Source: Rhipicephalus microplus (Eukaryota; Arthropoda; Arachnida; Ixodida; Ixodidae). From it: 64,000 nt of DNA. The translations under genes were made by a program, and so were the position numbers. This document shows, piece after piece, positions 42,130-51,338 of the stretch; position 1 is the stretch's first letter, and every line of letters starts with the position of its first letter. The DNA is taken from assembly GCF_043290135.1 (NCBI RefSeq), contig NC_134701.1, positions 65,045,502 through 65,109,501 of the forward strand, written 5' to 3'. The notes beneath the pieces are model-generated. The model did not search any database, was not told where the DNA came from, and saw nothing but the letters and a program-made list of their open reading frames with translations.

Positions 42130-43800
42130 ATTTTACTCATTTACAGATACTGCAGGCCCATCATGGGCCCTAGCAGGAGGGGCAAAAGTGTACTCGTAAA
42201 GGCTAGAAATTTACACACAGTGCATTGAAAGAAGAAATAAACAGAACAAAGACAGTGTTTAAATAGTACAGCATAGATCAAAAGTAATAACAGTTTGAAC
42301 ATCTCGAAAAGTGTGAGAAAGCAATAAGTAATATTCACGCAACAAAGTAACATTATTAAGGAATATACACACAGCCTTATTAAACCAATATGCATACATC
42401 GAAGAAACAATAATAACATAACATAACATCAGTCGTGAAGACTTTGGAGCGCTTTTATATTATGCACTAATGATATTAGCAGCAAGTTCCATTCGTTATT
42501 TTGCGCGAAAAAAATTGAGAATCTGAATGGGTTAGATTTTGTGCTGTATGGAGTTAGTGATTCGTTAGGTCGATGCGTTGTGCCAATCATGTCACGTAGG
42601 GCTCTGGAGCAAGTAGCAAATAACGATTCTTCAAAATTAACAGAATGGTAGATCTGTCAGATTTTCTTCGTAATTTTAAAGATTTTATATTGTAAAGATT
42701 CATTAGTTCAGTAGGAGAGTCTGTTTGGCCTTATTTGGGATAAATAAATCTAAATGATTTTCGTTAGATTTAGGCTTCAATATGCTTAAACATTCTTGCT
42801 TCAATATTCTTTTTCGTAAGAGGGTCCCTGACAATGAATGCGTATTGAAGCTTGTGTCTTTTAACGCATGTATATGCAGGAAGTGTGACATCAGGTGGTG
42901 TGTGTTTTAAGTTAGGTCGCAAAAAGCATAGCTTATGTAATGTGGATGAGCAAATGTTTGAAGTATGGGTGTTTCGAATGAGTGTACTAGTTATTGTGAC
43001 GCCGAGGTATTTGTGCAGAGGTACCTTCATTAGCCGCACTCAAGGGAAACTATATGGTAAAGATAAAATGTTTTTCTTTCCATTCATATTCACGAAAACC
43101 GTTTTGACAGCGTTAAGTTGCATTTCGCACTTTTGACACCACATACGTATGTTTTGCAGGTTAGTATTCAGCAAGGCTTGATCTTCCGAAGATTTATTTT
43201 TATTAAAAGCAAGCAATAATCTGCACAAAGCGTAATCTGAGCTGATTCATTAGTGACCCGGATGATGTTGTTGATGTATATGAAAAATAAGAGCGGGCCT
43301 AGTACGCTTCCTTGGAGGATTCCCGAGTTAACAGGCAAGCGGCGTGAAAAATTATTGTCAATATTTACAAACTGTGTGCGCTTTGTAAACTGTGCTGAGA
43401 CCCATGCAACAATGAAATCCGGTAGGCCACTGATTTTTAACTATAAAAGTAGTTTTGTATGGAAAATAAGATCGACTGTCTTTTATAAAATCTAAATTTA
43501 TTACGTCTGATTTACCTAGAATAGAGGTAAAATTATGAAAGACTGGATTTAGTTGTGTTACTGTAGAGAGATGTTTCCTGAAATCATACGAAAATTGAGC
43601 CAGTACACTGTTATCATTGAGAAATTTTGTAGTATCAGTAGCAATAGTATGTTGAAGGAGCTTACAGAAGGATGTGGTTAAAGATATCGGTCTATAGTTT
43701 GATAGTAATGCGGAGTCGGACTTCTTTTAGCAGTGGAAAATTCTCACCAATCTTTAGTCATCAGGAATAAAAGTTGTTGTCAACAATTTTTCCAAAATGA
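42130..43800 (-). mobile_element. minus-strand CR1-like LINE, 3' part (LINE-D, piece 3 of 3)
   Basis: Minus translation gives the RT palm end and thumb. The block before 43228 has INLQNIRMWCQKCEMQLNAVK-type text and KYLGVTITSTLIRNTHTSNI (near 43010-42950), then DPLTKKNIEARMF and a degenerate C-terminal segment ending near 42703. About 43,700-43,500 is an older RT fingers block. The 3' border near 42,130 has a TGCAGGCCCATCATGGGCC text. Stops are frequent. Upstream pieces lie at 45541-46555 and 47166-47372 beyond inserted repeats. Confidence 0.7.
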
Positions 43801-43802
43801 TT

Positions 43803-44069
43803 ACAAGAAAACGCCAGGCATGTGCGGAAGGCGCCACACAGTCACAGCAAAAGCTTGAACAGCGACCTTTCAGAGCCTTTTCTAAATGCTCATTGGGTAA
43901 CTGTATCAAGCACGCTTGCTTGATACCCACTACGGCATTATTAATAAAAATTTTTGAGTAGTAGGCTGACTATCGCTCTGCTATTTTTTCCTCATTCTTG
44001 TGAGAAGCGTGGCGTCCGCTAAACACTTGCGAGGAAATTTGGAGTGGCTGATGGCGATGAGGCAGAAAA
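43803..44069 (+). repeat. composite repeat family, copy 1 (partial)
   Basis: It begins AAACGCCAGGCATGTGCGGAAGGCGCC. CACAGCAAAAGCTTGAACAG, CTCATTGGGTAACT, CTTGATACCCACTA and GAGAAGCGTGG follow. The second copy restarts with the same opening at 44070, so copy 1 is cut at about 44069. The third copy at 46556-47165 shares all these words in the opposite orientation. Confidence 0.75.
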
Positions 44070-44100
44070 AACACCAGGCCTGCGCGGAAGGCGCCGTGCT
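44070..44100 (+). repeat. composite repeat family, copy 2, first part
   Basis: AAACACCAGGCCTGCGCGGA and GGCGCC repeat the opening of copy 1. The rest of copy 2 resumes at 44891 after a LINE fragment, which therefore landed inside it. Confidence 0.6.
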
Positions 44101-44890
44101 GTCTGGCTCCCCGGGCATGCTGGAATGGCACTAAATGAAACTGCTGACTCGCTCGTTTCGGCATCTTTGAATTTACCGGTGTTACTAGTAGCTTGACAGT
44201 TTTGATTTATCACTGCGGAACGATTGAAACGCCTGTTAACCTTAAAAATCAACAAAACATTGCTCTTACAATCTGAAGAATTTCGGCACTTGCAATTCAC
44301 ATAGAACACCGCAAAATGCCTTTCCCGTCATTGTGAGGTGACTCTCACAACCTTTCGCTCTAGAGTTCCTCGGTTAAGTTTTTATCTCCACAAATCAAGA
44401 TTTTCATTAACTAACTTATGTGCAGTTTGCAATGAACCGGAAACAATAGATCACTTTCTTCTCACATGCCGCCACTTCGCCTCACAGCGCCAAATAGTTC
44501 TTGAGAGACCGATTGCTATGCTCGAATTGGCTGTTAATACATCCACCTTTCTATCGCTTGGAGCCAGTCAGTTGGGTGCGGGCCGCAGTGCTATTCTGTC
44601 AGCGCTACATGAATTTATTCAGGCAACCGTAAGAATGCGCTGCTAGTGGTACTGCCAGATATATCGAATTCTTTGTCTCCCTTCTTACTTTTTGCTAATT
44701 GGTTTTATATAATCTGGTTTATTGAATTCTTATGCAATTTTCACCTTTTTAAAGAAACATTATTATTGTTCTTATCTAACTTCTCTCTTTTTTATCAAGC
44801 ATTGTATAAGAAATGTCCATTATAAGGTACAGTGTGGCCAATCCCCCTTGTGGGAATGAGCCATGATCTTCTAGGCGACAAGACAAGACA
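44101..44890 (+). mobile_element. 3' fragment of a LINE with RNase H (LINE-E)
   Basis: The start reads PGHAGMALNETADSLVSASL, the C-terminal block of an RNase H domain of the I/R1 type. The frame 44338-44646 gives FRSRVPRLSFYLHKSRFSLT, then CAVCNEPETIDHFLLTCRHF, a CxxC...H....C finger at the LINE C terminus, and ends IQATVRMRC. The 3' end near 44,870 has ATGAGCCATGATCTTCTAGG and a GACAA-rich tail. It is inserted in a composite repeat copy. Confidence 0.8.
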
Positions 44891-45540
44891 ACACAAGTAC
44901 AAGCAAACGCTAGAACAGTAGCCTCACAGAGCCTTTTCAAAGCGCTCATTGGGTAATTATTGCAAGCGCACTTGCTTGATACCCACTAGTGCATTAATAA
45001 TAAGGTTTTTGGGATATTAGGCTGGCATTCGCTACGCTGTTTTTCGTCATTCTGCTGAGAAACGTGGTGTTCGGAATTGCAAGGAACTTAGTGACAATTG
45101 TTCATGTAGAGGCTGACGATGATGAGCAATTTTGGCCGAAGTGGGTATGCACCTTGGTTAATAGGGGAACAAGAACAAACTTTTGTAATGGTTTGGAGCA
45201 TTGGACGGCCCACTCGTTACGCAATTCGAATTTTGCGACGACTGGTTGTTCTTTTGATGTTTTATAACACTTTATATGTCGTATTAACGCGATTATTTTT
45301 CCTACATCAAGCCTGCCTAAGGCAAGATTGTGAACAAGTCCAAGGCACCGTCATGGCTCAGCGGAAGTATGCTGTGCTGGAACCCAGAAGACCCGGGTTT
45401 GAGCCCCGCTGTGTAATTGGCACTATGTATCTACTTCTCATCTCGCGTGATGTTGTTACGGACACCAGCGGCGGCGGACAACTGCAGCGCCGCGCGTGAC
45501 TCGAGTGTTGATCTCATAACAGCTTTAGCTGTTATATGAA
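44891..45540 (+). repeat. composite repeat family, copy 2, main part
   Basis: After the LINE the repeat continues: CCTCACAGAGCC, CTCATTGGGTAATT, CTTGATACCCACTA, TTGGACGGCCCACTCGTTACGC. At 45355-45420 a tRNA-Ala-like segment follows, then GCCGCGCGTGAC and finally CTCATAACAGCTTTAGCTGTTAT. The order is the same in copy 3 on the other strand. The repeat is nested in LINE-D. It seems to be a non-autonomous element of roughly 0.65-0.7 kb. Confidence 0.75.
45355..45420 (+). other. tRNA-Ala-like pseudo-tRNA inside composite repeat copy 2
   Basis: GGCTCAGCGGAAGTATGCTG followed by CCCGGGTTTGAGCCC (a box-B region) aligns with the better copy at 46618-46690. The anticodon arm is degraded. It is part of a repeat and not a tRNA gene. 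Confidence 0.55.
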
Positions 45541-46555
45541 ACGAACATCTGAAAAGATTTGGTATATTGTCAGGGCCAGGCGACGCTTTTGTTTTAAGGT
45601 TTAATAACGTTGATATAACACCAGGTAATGATACAAGAGATTTGTTTTGGTACAAGTGACATGATTCAGGTTTAGGTGTTCATTAGGGCTGAAAAAATCA
45701 CAATAAAAAGAGGCATTGAAATTCTCAGCATTGACTTGCTTATCAAGGATGACAACGTCGTCTTGTATAATGTGGTCAATCCACTTCCTACTTCACGAAA
45801 GAAATTGCCAAAACTTTTGTGGTGAACCAGAAAAAAAAAACAAGGCAGCGTGTGATTAAAGCAGCTTGGTTTAGAATTTTCTGATTATACTGTATCGTGC
45901 TCTTGTTGTCGCAATGTCGTTTGGCTCTTTTAATTTTTCTTTTTGGGTGAAATATGCGTCTTGTAATCCAAGGGTTATTACGGTGTCTTTTCTTAGTTTT
46001 ATTTGGAACAAAGGTTTCAAGGTAACATCTGCACAAAATTTTAAATTGTCCGCAAAGATCAGTATTATCTGTGCCCTGAAAACTACCGATGTTCAAATCA
46101 TGAAAGTCAATGACACTTTATCGTTTGCCCGCGACAAATCTTTAGTGATCATTGAAAGAAAAGGCTGAGTTTTGCACGTTTCAAGAGGACACGTAAGAAG
46201 CACTATTTCATGGTCGGATAGATTAGGCTGCAGAGCCACAGAGCAATCATTGATACAACAGCTAATAAAACTAAGGTCAAGCATGGAAGCACAATTGCCT
46301 TGTAAGCGGGTAGGCTGATAAATAACTTGTTGCACGTCAGCTGTGAGCATTATATCCGCCAGGTATCCGGCATCTGGGATCATTTCATGATTAGAACACG
46401 GCTGGTTCTAGTCACTACGTGGTAGATTGCAATCTTCAGCCAAAATATATTTTCTATTTGTTAATTAAGCCACGTGAAGACGAGTCGGGTGCACTATATA
46501 CAGCGAAAAACATAGAATATTGATTTTGGGGGTTAGAAAGGCATATATAGTATTA
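45541..46555 (-). mobile_element. minus-strand CR1-like LINE, middle part (LINE-D, piece 2 of 3)
   Basis: In minus sense from 46383: LADIMLTADVQQVIYQPTRL, LDLSFISCCI and LSDHEIVLLTCPL, the C-terminal half of an APE endonuclease. Then from 46096 NNPWITRRIFHPKRKIKRAK (pre-RT). From 45655 LVSLPGVISTLLNLKTKASP and GPDNIPNLF open the RT fingers and break off at the composite repeat. Endonuclease, linker and RT occur in correct order, so the pieces are one element. Confidence 0.75.
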
Positions 46556-47165
46556 TTATACAGCGAAGGCTGTTATGAGATCAAAACAAGGGTCACGCGC
46601 GGCTGCGTAGTAGTACCAAGGACACTGTGAGGCTCGAACCCGGGTCCGCTGGGTGCGAGCCCAGCATTCCACCACTGAGCTACGCCGGTGGTTTGTACTT
46701 CTTCATAATCTTGCCCAAAAGAGGCTTGATTTCGGAAAAGGAATCGTGTTATAATGAGTAATAAGTTGTTTTAGAACAACCAATCATCAAACAATGCGAA
46801 TAGCGTAACCAGTGGGCCGTCCAATGCTCCGATACCCCAAACAGCTTGTTCTTTATCGACTATTTACTTTGGCGCATACCCACTTCCAGCATAATTCCTC
46901 ATGGCCATCAGTCACTGTATCAACAATTAATACAAATTTTCTTGATAGTGTTTAGTGGATACCACGCTTATCAAAAGAATGACGAAGAATACCTTAGCGA
47001 ATGGCGGCCTACTACCCAGAAATTATTATTAATAATGTCATAGTGGGTAGACAGCAAGTGTACTGGCAGCAGTTGTCCAATGAGGTTTTCGAAACGACTC
47101 TGAAAGGACGCTCTTCAAGCTTTCGCTGTGACGGTGCTGCACCGTCCGCGCAGACCTGGAGTACT
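46556..47165 (-). repeat. composite repeat family, copy 3 (inverted)
   Basis: The reverse complement has CGTCACAGCGAAAGCTTGAAG, CTCATTGGACAACTGC, TTGCTGTCTACCCACTA, GATAAGCGTGG, TTGGACGGCCCACTGGTTACGC, the tRNA-Ala-like segment, GCCGCGCGTGAC and CTCATAACAGCC, in the same order as copy 2. It sits inside the endonuclease region of LINE-D. It is the most complete copy and useful for defining the family. Confidence 0.8.
46618..46690 (-). other. tRNA-Ala(CGC)-like sequence inside composite repeat copy 3
   Basis: In minus sense GCGTAGCTCAGTGGTGGAAT is an intact D arm/box A. The anticodon arm is CTGGG-CTCGCAC-CCCAG with anticodon CGC, and CCCGGGTTCGAGCC is a T arm/box B. The acceptor stem and T stem do not pair well, so this is a pol III promoter-like head of the repeat and not a functional tRNA. 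Confidence 0.65.
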
Positions 47166-47372
47166 TTTCAACAGAACAGCAACTCCCCCTTCGCAATATA
47201 CGATGGTTGAAAAACATCGGCATCGCCAATAGCATCGTGGACCCAAGTTTCTGTAATCACGACTAAGTGGAGGGAGTGACTTAGAAGTACAGCTTCAAGT
47301 TTTGCGGTTTCATTTAGGATGCTACGCACATTTATTTTAATGATTCGTAGATCCTTATGAGCAACTTTGCTA
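47166..47372 (-). mobile_element. minus-strand CR1-like LINE, endonuclease N terminus (LINE-D, piece 1 of 3)
   Basis: Minus translation reads LKINVRSILNETAKLEAVLL, then SLHLVVITETWVHDAIGDA, the classical start of an APE-type LINE endonuclease. It is cut at about 47166 by the composite repeat and continues at 46555. The 5' part of the LINE is not present above 47372. Confidence 0.75.
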
Positions 47373-47419
47373 TACGAGTAAGACTATTGCGGATAAGCTG
47401 CAAAGTTCATAGAAGCTTT

Positions 47420-47705
47420 TGCATTTCATGCTCATCTAAATGCGGCCATCACAAGGAGGCTTTGACTCTAGGCCCGTCCGACTTGACAGCGTATCATTAC
47501 AGTCGCGAAGCCATCATGGCAGATGACAGTGCCAAGACTTACGTTCAGGTACCACAACTTAGCACGCTCAGAAACAGACTTATAAATCTATCGAGGGTTA
47601 GGTTTTACATTTGTGGCTTAGTACCATAACCAGAAAAGTTCACAAAATTGAATGATTTGAATTCAAAATAGGCCAAGCTTCGTACGAGCCTACGTTTTTT
47701 AATAA
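47420..47705 (+). repeat. dispersed repeat, right copy of a flanking direct pair
   Basis: Partner of 41822-42115. It contains GCATTTCATGCTCATCTAAA, GGCTTTGACTCTAGGCCCG, TTGACAGCGTATCATTACAG and TTTGTGGCTTAGTACCATAA. Both copies are in the same direction and about 5.6 kb apart. Confidence 0.7.
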
Positions 47706-48305
47706 AACGTTGTATGGGCGACTGTACTATGCGAGCAACTCCAGTGTAGTTAAGCTGCATGGTCATCTACAGTGGCGAGCAGTATTCGAAAGCTGATTCA
47801 AAACAAGGAAGTGGCCCTGCTAGGCACTTTAGTATGATTCAGAAACATAATCAACAGAAGAAGAAACATTGGCTTTGCTTATGATTGTTGTTGCATAGCT
47901 GCAATAAATAAATAAGTAAACAAATGATTAGATAAATAACAGGGTACCCTAAAGCTTCTTCTTTAGGAGTTAAACGTGATAGCGATATCGTCTTTCATAG
48001 TGCCTGGTTTAAACGCCTAATACATGAAATCTTTTCGAATTCATTATGCCCTCGCTACGCAGACCTAAGGGAATATGCGCATTATTGTGTCTGCTTTTTG
48101 TACTGGGGTACCGGCTTTGAACCACGGAGCCATTATGATATTAGCATGTTATGACGCCCGTTGACAATGGAAGCTTGTGCCACGCATTATTACTTCAATA
48201 ATTCGTGTTGCAATTGAAACAATGTATACAGGACGCGTATGTTTGTGAAGCATGAAAGCTACTTTTATTGCATTTCCAAGCAGATGAAGTTTTTTTTTAT
48301 TATTT
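47706..48305. other. unassigned AT-rich stretch
   Basis: There is a short AATAAATAAGTAAA run near 47906-47940, otherwise nothing recognisable. It may be a LINE or SINE tail without its body. Confidence 0.4.
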
Positions 48306-48395
48306 TCACAAGCAGAGGCGTGGCCGCGTGGTAAAACATCCACTTGTCAGGCAAATAACTCCACATGGACCCAAACAACCCTGGTTCATTCCCCG
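48306..48395 (+). repeat. possible tRNA-derived SINE head
   Basis: TGGCCGCGTGGTAAAACATC resembles a box A context and GGTTCATTCCCC a box B. The spacing of about 60 nt fits a tRNA, and CTTGTCAGGC resembles a tRNA-Asp anticodon arm. It is strongly diverged. Confidence 0.3.
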
Positions 48396-48477
48396 ATCTG
48401 CTGTAAAACCTGTCTGCCATTTACTTATTTTGTTTGCATCGATCACTGTAAGGCAAAATTACACGAAAAAGGAGCAA

Positions 48478-48549
48478 CGGAGCCCACTAGGCGCGCCCAC
48501 TAGGCGCGCACGGAGCCCACTAGGCGCGCACGGAGCCCACTAGGCGCGC
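48478..48549 (+). repeat. 20-bp tandem repeat at the 5' side of LINE-F
   Basis: CGGAGCCCACTAGGCGCGCA recurs about four times, with one unit shortened. The array ends where the first 35-bp motif (ACAAGCATTGACCC...) begins. It may be part of the LINE promoter. Confidence 0.8.
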
Positions 48550-48804
48550 ACAAGCATTGACCCTTGTGTTCGCTCCGTCCAGGTGGTGAATCTTATCTGC
48601 ACGGCTTACTGGACAGCACTGCTTAGCTGCTCCTGCTGTATCCTCGGCACGTGCAGCTACGTCACTGAACTTCAGCCGCTACGTTCGCCATCTACCGGAC
48701 AAGGAGCCCTACAAATAGACCATCGTTTGCCATTGCTTGTCATTTTGGCAGCAGTGGTTGCGGCTGTGTACAAGCATTGACCCTTGTGTTCGCTCCGTCC
48801 AGGT
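48550..48804 (+). repeat. 35-bp direct repeat in the 5' UTR of LINE-F
   Basis: 48550-48584 and 48770-48804 are identical, from ACAAGCATTGACCCTTGTG to CCGTCCAGGT, 220 bp apart. LINE-B has a comparable arrangement. Both repeats end next to AG/GT-like text, so alternative splicing or promoter duplication are both possible. Confidence 0.8.
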
Positions 48805-48987
48805 TCGTTGCTTCTCGGTGCACTCCTTTCTGTTTTGCCTTTTTTCTCGCTTCCACTGCTGCCTTCAATATATTTTATATAGTTTATTTTTTTTATTTTG
48901 TGTCTTGTGGCTTGTGTGTTTGTGTCTTTATTTTGTGTCTTGTGTTCCGTATTTTGAGTATACTTTTCTTCATTACTTATCTTGAGA
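48805..48987 (+). other. LINE-F 5' untranslated leader
   Basis: A T-rich leader with TTTTGTGTCTTGTG repeats and no ATG in good context before 48982. Confidence 0.5.
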
Positions 48988-49638
48988 ATGCCGACTTGCG
49001 CGGAACTAGCAAAGGAAATACAGGCTCTTCGGCAGGAGGTCGCAGAGATGAAAACAAGCCTTGTGATGTTCAATGACCTCTGTGAACGTGTAAAGAATGA
49101 CAATGAGGCACTAACTAAAGAAAACAAGGTCCTGAGGGATGAGAATAAGAAGCTCAGTAAACAAATGTGTGATCTCGAACAATACTCGCGACTTAATAAT
49201 GTTGAACTGAAGGGAATCCCTGAGACAAAGGGCGAAGACTGCTTGGCAGTCGTCCAGGTTATCGGTGAGAAGATTGGTTGTCCAATTGCCGATACAGACA
49301 TAGACGCCGCGCATCGGGTGCCCGCAAAGAATGGAAGCAACATTATTGCGCGATTCTGTTCGAGAAACAAGAAGGCTGAATTCGCTAAAAAGGCAAGAAA
49401 GGCACGCTTGTCTACCACAAATCTAGGGTTTTCTCAGAGCACAGGCCCTAAACCTGTGTATGTGAATGACCATCTCACACCAGAACGAAAGCGCCTCTTT
49501 GCACAGGCACTTGCGCTTAAGAAGGCCAATCAGTGGAAGCATCTCTGGACTGACAATTGTACAATCAAAGCCAGAAAGGCGGATGACAGTCGCGTGTTTC
49601 GAATTGCATGCGCAGAAGATCTCCGAGTATTCTCCTAG
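48982..49638 (+). CDS. LINE-F ORF1 protein
   Basis: 218 residues from 48982, or 216 from the second ATG at 48988 (MPTCAELAKEIQ), which looks like the real start because of the following helix. Residues 5-65 form a coiled coil with heptads of L, V and K. LEQYSRLNNVELKGIPETKG starts a putative RNA-binding core, with TDIDAAHRVPAKNGSNIIAR and a basic tail after it. LINE ORF1 proteins coat the element RNA. The frame is complete with its own stop and is 41 bases ahead of ORF2. Confidence 0.85.
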   Translation: MRMPTCAELAKEIQALRQEVAEMKTSLVMFNDLCERVKNDNEALTKENKVLRDENKKLSKQMCDLEQYSRLNNVELKGIPETKGEDCLAVVQVIGEKIGCPIADTDIDAAHRVPAKNGSNIIARFCSRNKKAEFAKKARKARLSTTNLGFSQSTGPKPVYVNDHLTPERKRLFAQALALKKANQWKHLWTDNCTIKARKADDSRVFRIACAEDLRVFS

Positions 49639-49679
49639 TTATCCTATCAGTCCCCATTTTAAACTGACCTTAGATCAAC

Positions 49680-51338
49680 ATGGCTGCGTTCTCGTGCCAG
49701 CAAACATCAGAATTGCTACTCGAGAAGTCACCATCCCTATCACTACTTCACTTAAACATTCGCAGTCTTAGAAAGCACCAGGATGACCTTGTTGCGTTGA
49801 TTTCCTTGCTTAAACATTCATTCTCTGTCATATGTTTATCTGAAACTTGGTTGTCTGGTAATGAGGATAATTTGTACGGATTGCCAGGTTATTATTCCGA
49901 ATACTGTAATCGGGAGCTCTGTCGTGGTGGCGGTAGTGCCATACTTGTCAACTCATCCTTAACCTACACACGCCGTAGTGACATAATCTTTAATAATATT
50001 TTATGTGAATCTGTTTGGCTTGAATTCAACCATAGTGTTATACCATTGAATAGCCGTAGTACTATTATAGCTTCCATTTATCGGTCACCTTCATCGTCGT
50101 ATTCCGATTTTTGTAATCAGTTAAGCATCATTCTTAATAACCTAGTGAGGGAAAATAAAAACGTTGTCTTATGTGGTGATTTTAATATAAACATTATTGA
50201 TCCTGATAGTGCATCGTGCTTAGAATATATGAACTGTTTATACTGCTATGGCTTTACGTCGCATATCTCAGCACCAACTAGAAACGATTTACTAGGTTCG
50301 AATACCCTAATAGATCATATTATCTCCAACATTTCCACTGAACACGTAGCAGGTGTAATAGATCATAGCATTACAGACCATAATCCCGTATTTTTCATTC
50401 TGGGCTCCGAAAATACCAAGGCCAGTAACATCTCTACGAAACGCCGATTCGACGCGGACAAGTTTGTGCAAATAATTAGCACAGTAGACTGGACATCGGT
50501 GACTAATCTAGACTGCGCAGAAAAGGCTTTTGAGTCTTTCTCAGAAGTAATAGCTTCAGGTATAGATGCATCCACCACTTCCACTACTGTCACGAAGTGG
50601 TATCGTTCCCCTAGAAATCCATGGATAAGCAACTCGTTGTTGAAGTCCATTAATAAAAAGAATAACCTTCATAAGAAACTAAAGTCGCAGCCTTATAATC
50701 TCGCATTAAAATGCCGCTTTCACAAATACTCAGCAACATTATCTTCCTTACTTAGGTGTGCTAAGCGCAATTACTACCGGAATCTCATTGTAAAAAACAC
50801 GGGTAACACGAGACGCTGCTGGGAAATCATTAAAGATTTCTTGAACATGAAAAAATGCTCAGATCCCACAATAAAAATAAAGCAAGGCGACGAAATGTAT
50901 ACCGACCCTGTAAGAGTGGCCGCCACGTTCAGTGAGCATTTCTGCGCATCTGCGGATACGCAGCAATCACCAGGTCATTTACGCAATATACCACGGTGTA
51001 CTCAGTCTTTTTATCTTCATTCCACGTCTGCAGATGAAGTCCTTCAGGTCATCACATCACTAAAGACCACAAGTGCTGGTTTAGATAATATTGATCCTTT
51101 TAAAGTAAAGCTAGTTTCAAACTTAATATCCCCACCTTTGCCAGTAATTATTAACAAGCTGTTTTCAGCGGGTGTGTTTCCGAGCTGCCTTAAGGCTGGT
51201 AAAATAGTTCCAGTTTTTAAGAAGGGTGATAAGACTTTTGTACAGAATTATAGGCCAATCTGTATCCTGCCTTTCTTCGGTAAGGTAATTGAAAAGTTAT
51301 TCCACATTAGATTAATGCGTTATCTGAAAAAAATTTAA
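49680..51338 (+). CDS. LINE-F ORF2, endonuclease and RT fingers (5' part)
   Basis: 552 residues. The APE endonuclease occupies about 15-245: LHLNIRSLRKHQDDLVALIS, VICLSETWL, GGGSAILVNS, VVLCGDFNINIID and HSITDHNPVFF keep the expected catalytic acids and histidine. A helical linker (TKWYRSPRNPWISNSLLKSI) and the RT start (TTSAGLDNIDPFKVKL, KIVPVFKKGDK, YRPICILPFFGKVIEK) follow. The frame stops at 51336-51338 just after seven A. The remainder of RT is open in the next frame. Confidence 0.9.
   Translation: MAAFSCQQTSELLLEKSPSLSLLHLNIRSLRKHQDDLVALISLLKHSFSVICLSETWLSGNEDNLYGLPGYYSEYCNRELCRGGGSAILVNSSLTYTRRSDIIFNNILCESVWLEFNHSVIPLNSRSTIIASIYRSPSSSYSDFCNQLSIILNNLVRENKNVVLCGDFNINIIDPDSASCLEYMNCLYCYGFTSHISAPTRNDLLGSNTLIDHIISNISTEHVAGVIDHSITDHNPVFFILGSENTKASNISTKRRFDADKFVQIISTVDWTSVTNLDCAEKAFESFSEVIASGIDASTTSTTVTKWYRSPRNPWISNSLLKSINKKNNLHKKLKSQPYNLALKCRFHKYSATLSSLLRCAKRNYYRNLIVKNTGNTRRCWEIIKDFLNMKKCSDPTIKIKQGDEMYTDPVRVAATFSEHFCASADTQQSPGHLRNIPRCTQSFYLHSTSADEVLQVITSLKTTSAGLDNIDPFKVKLVSNLISPPLPVIINKLFSAGVFPSCLKAGKIVPVFKKGDKTFVQNYRPICILPFFGKVIEKLFHIRLMRYLKKI
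51327..51333 (+). other. run of seven A where ORF2 changes frame
   Basis: Upstream and downstream ORF2 frames are both continuous with family motifs and differ by one base at this homopolymer. A length change in the run accounts for it. It may be a true mutation or a sequencing error. Confidence 0.75.

Noticed and set aside
46618..46690. Functional tRNA-Ala(CGC) gene
   Set aside because: The anticodon arm and both promoter boxes are good, but the acceptor and T stems do not pair, and the sequence is part of a repeat with a second degraded copy at 45355.
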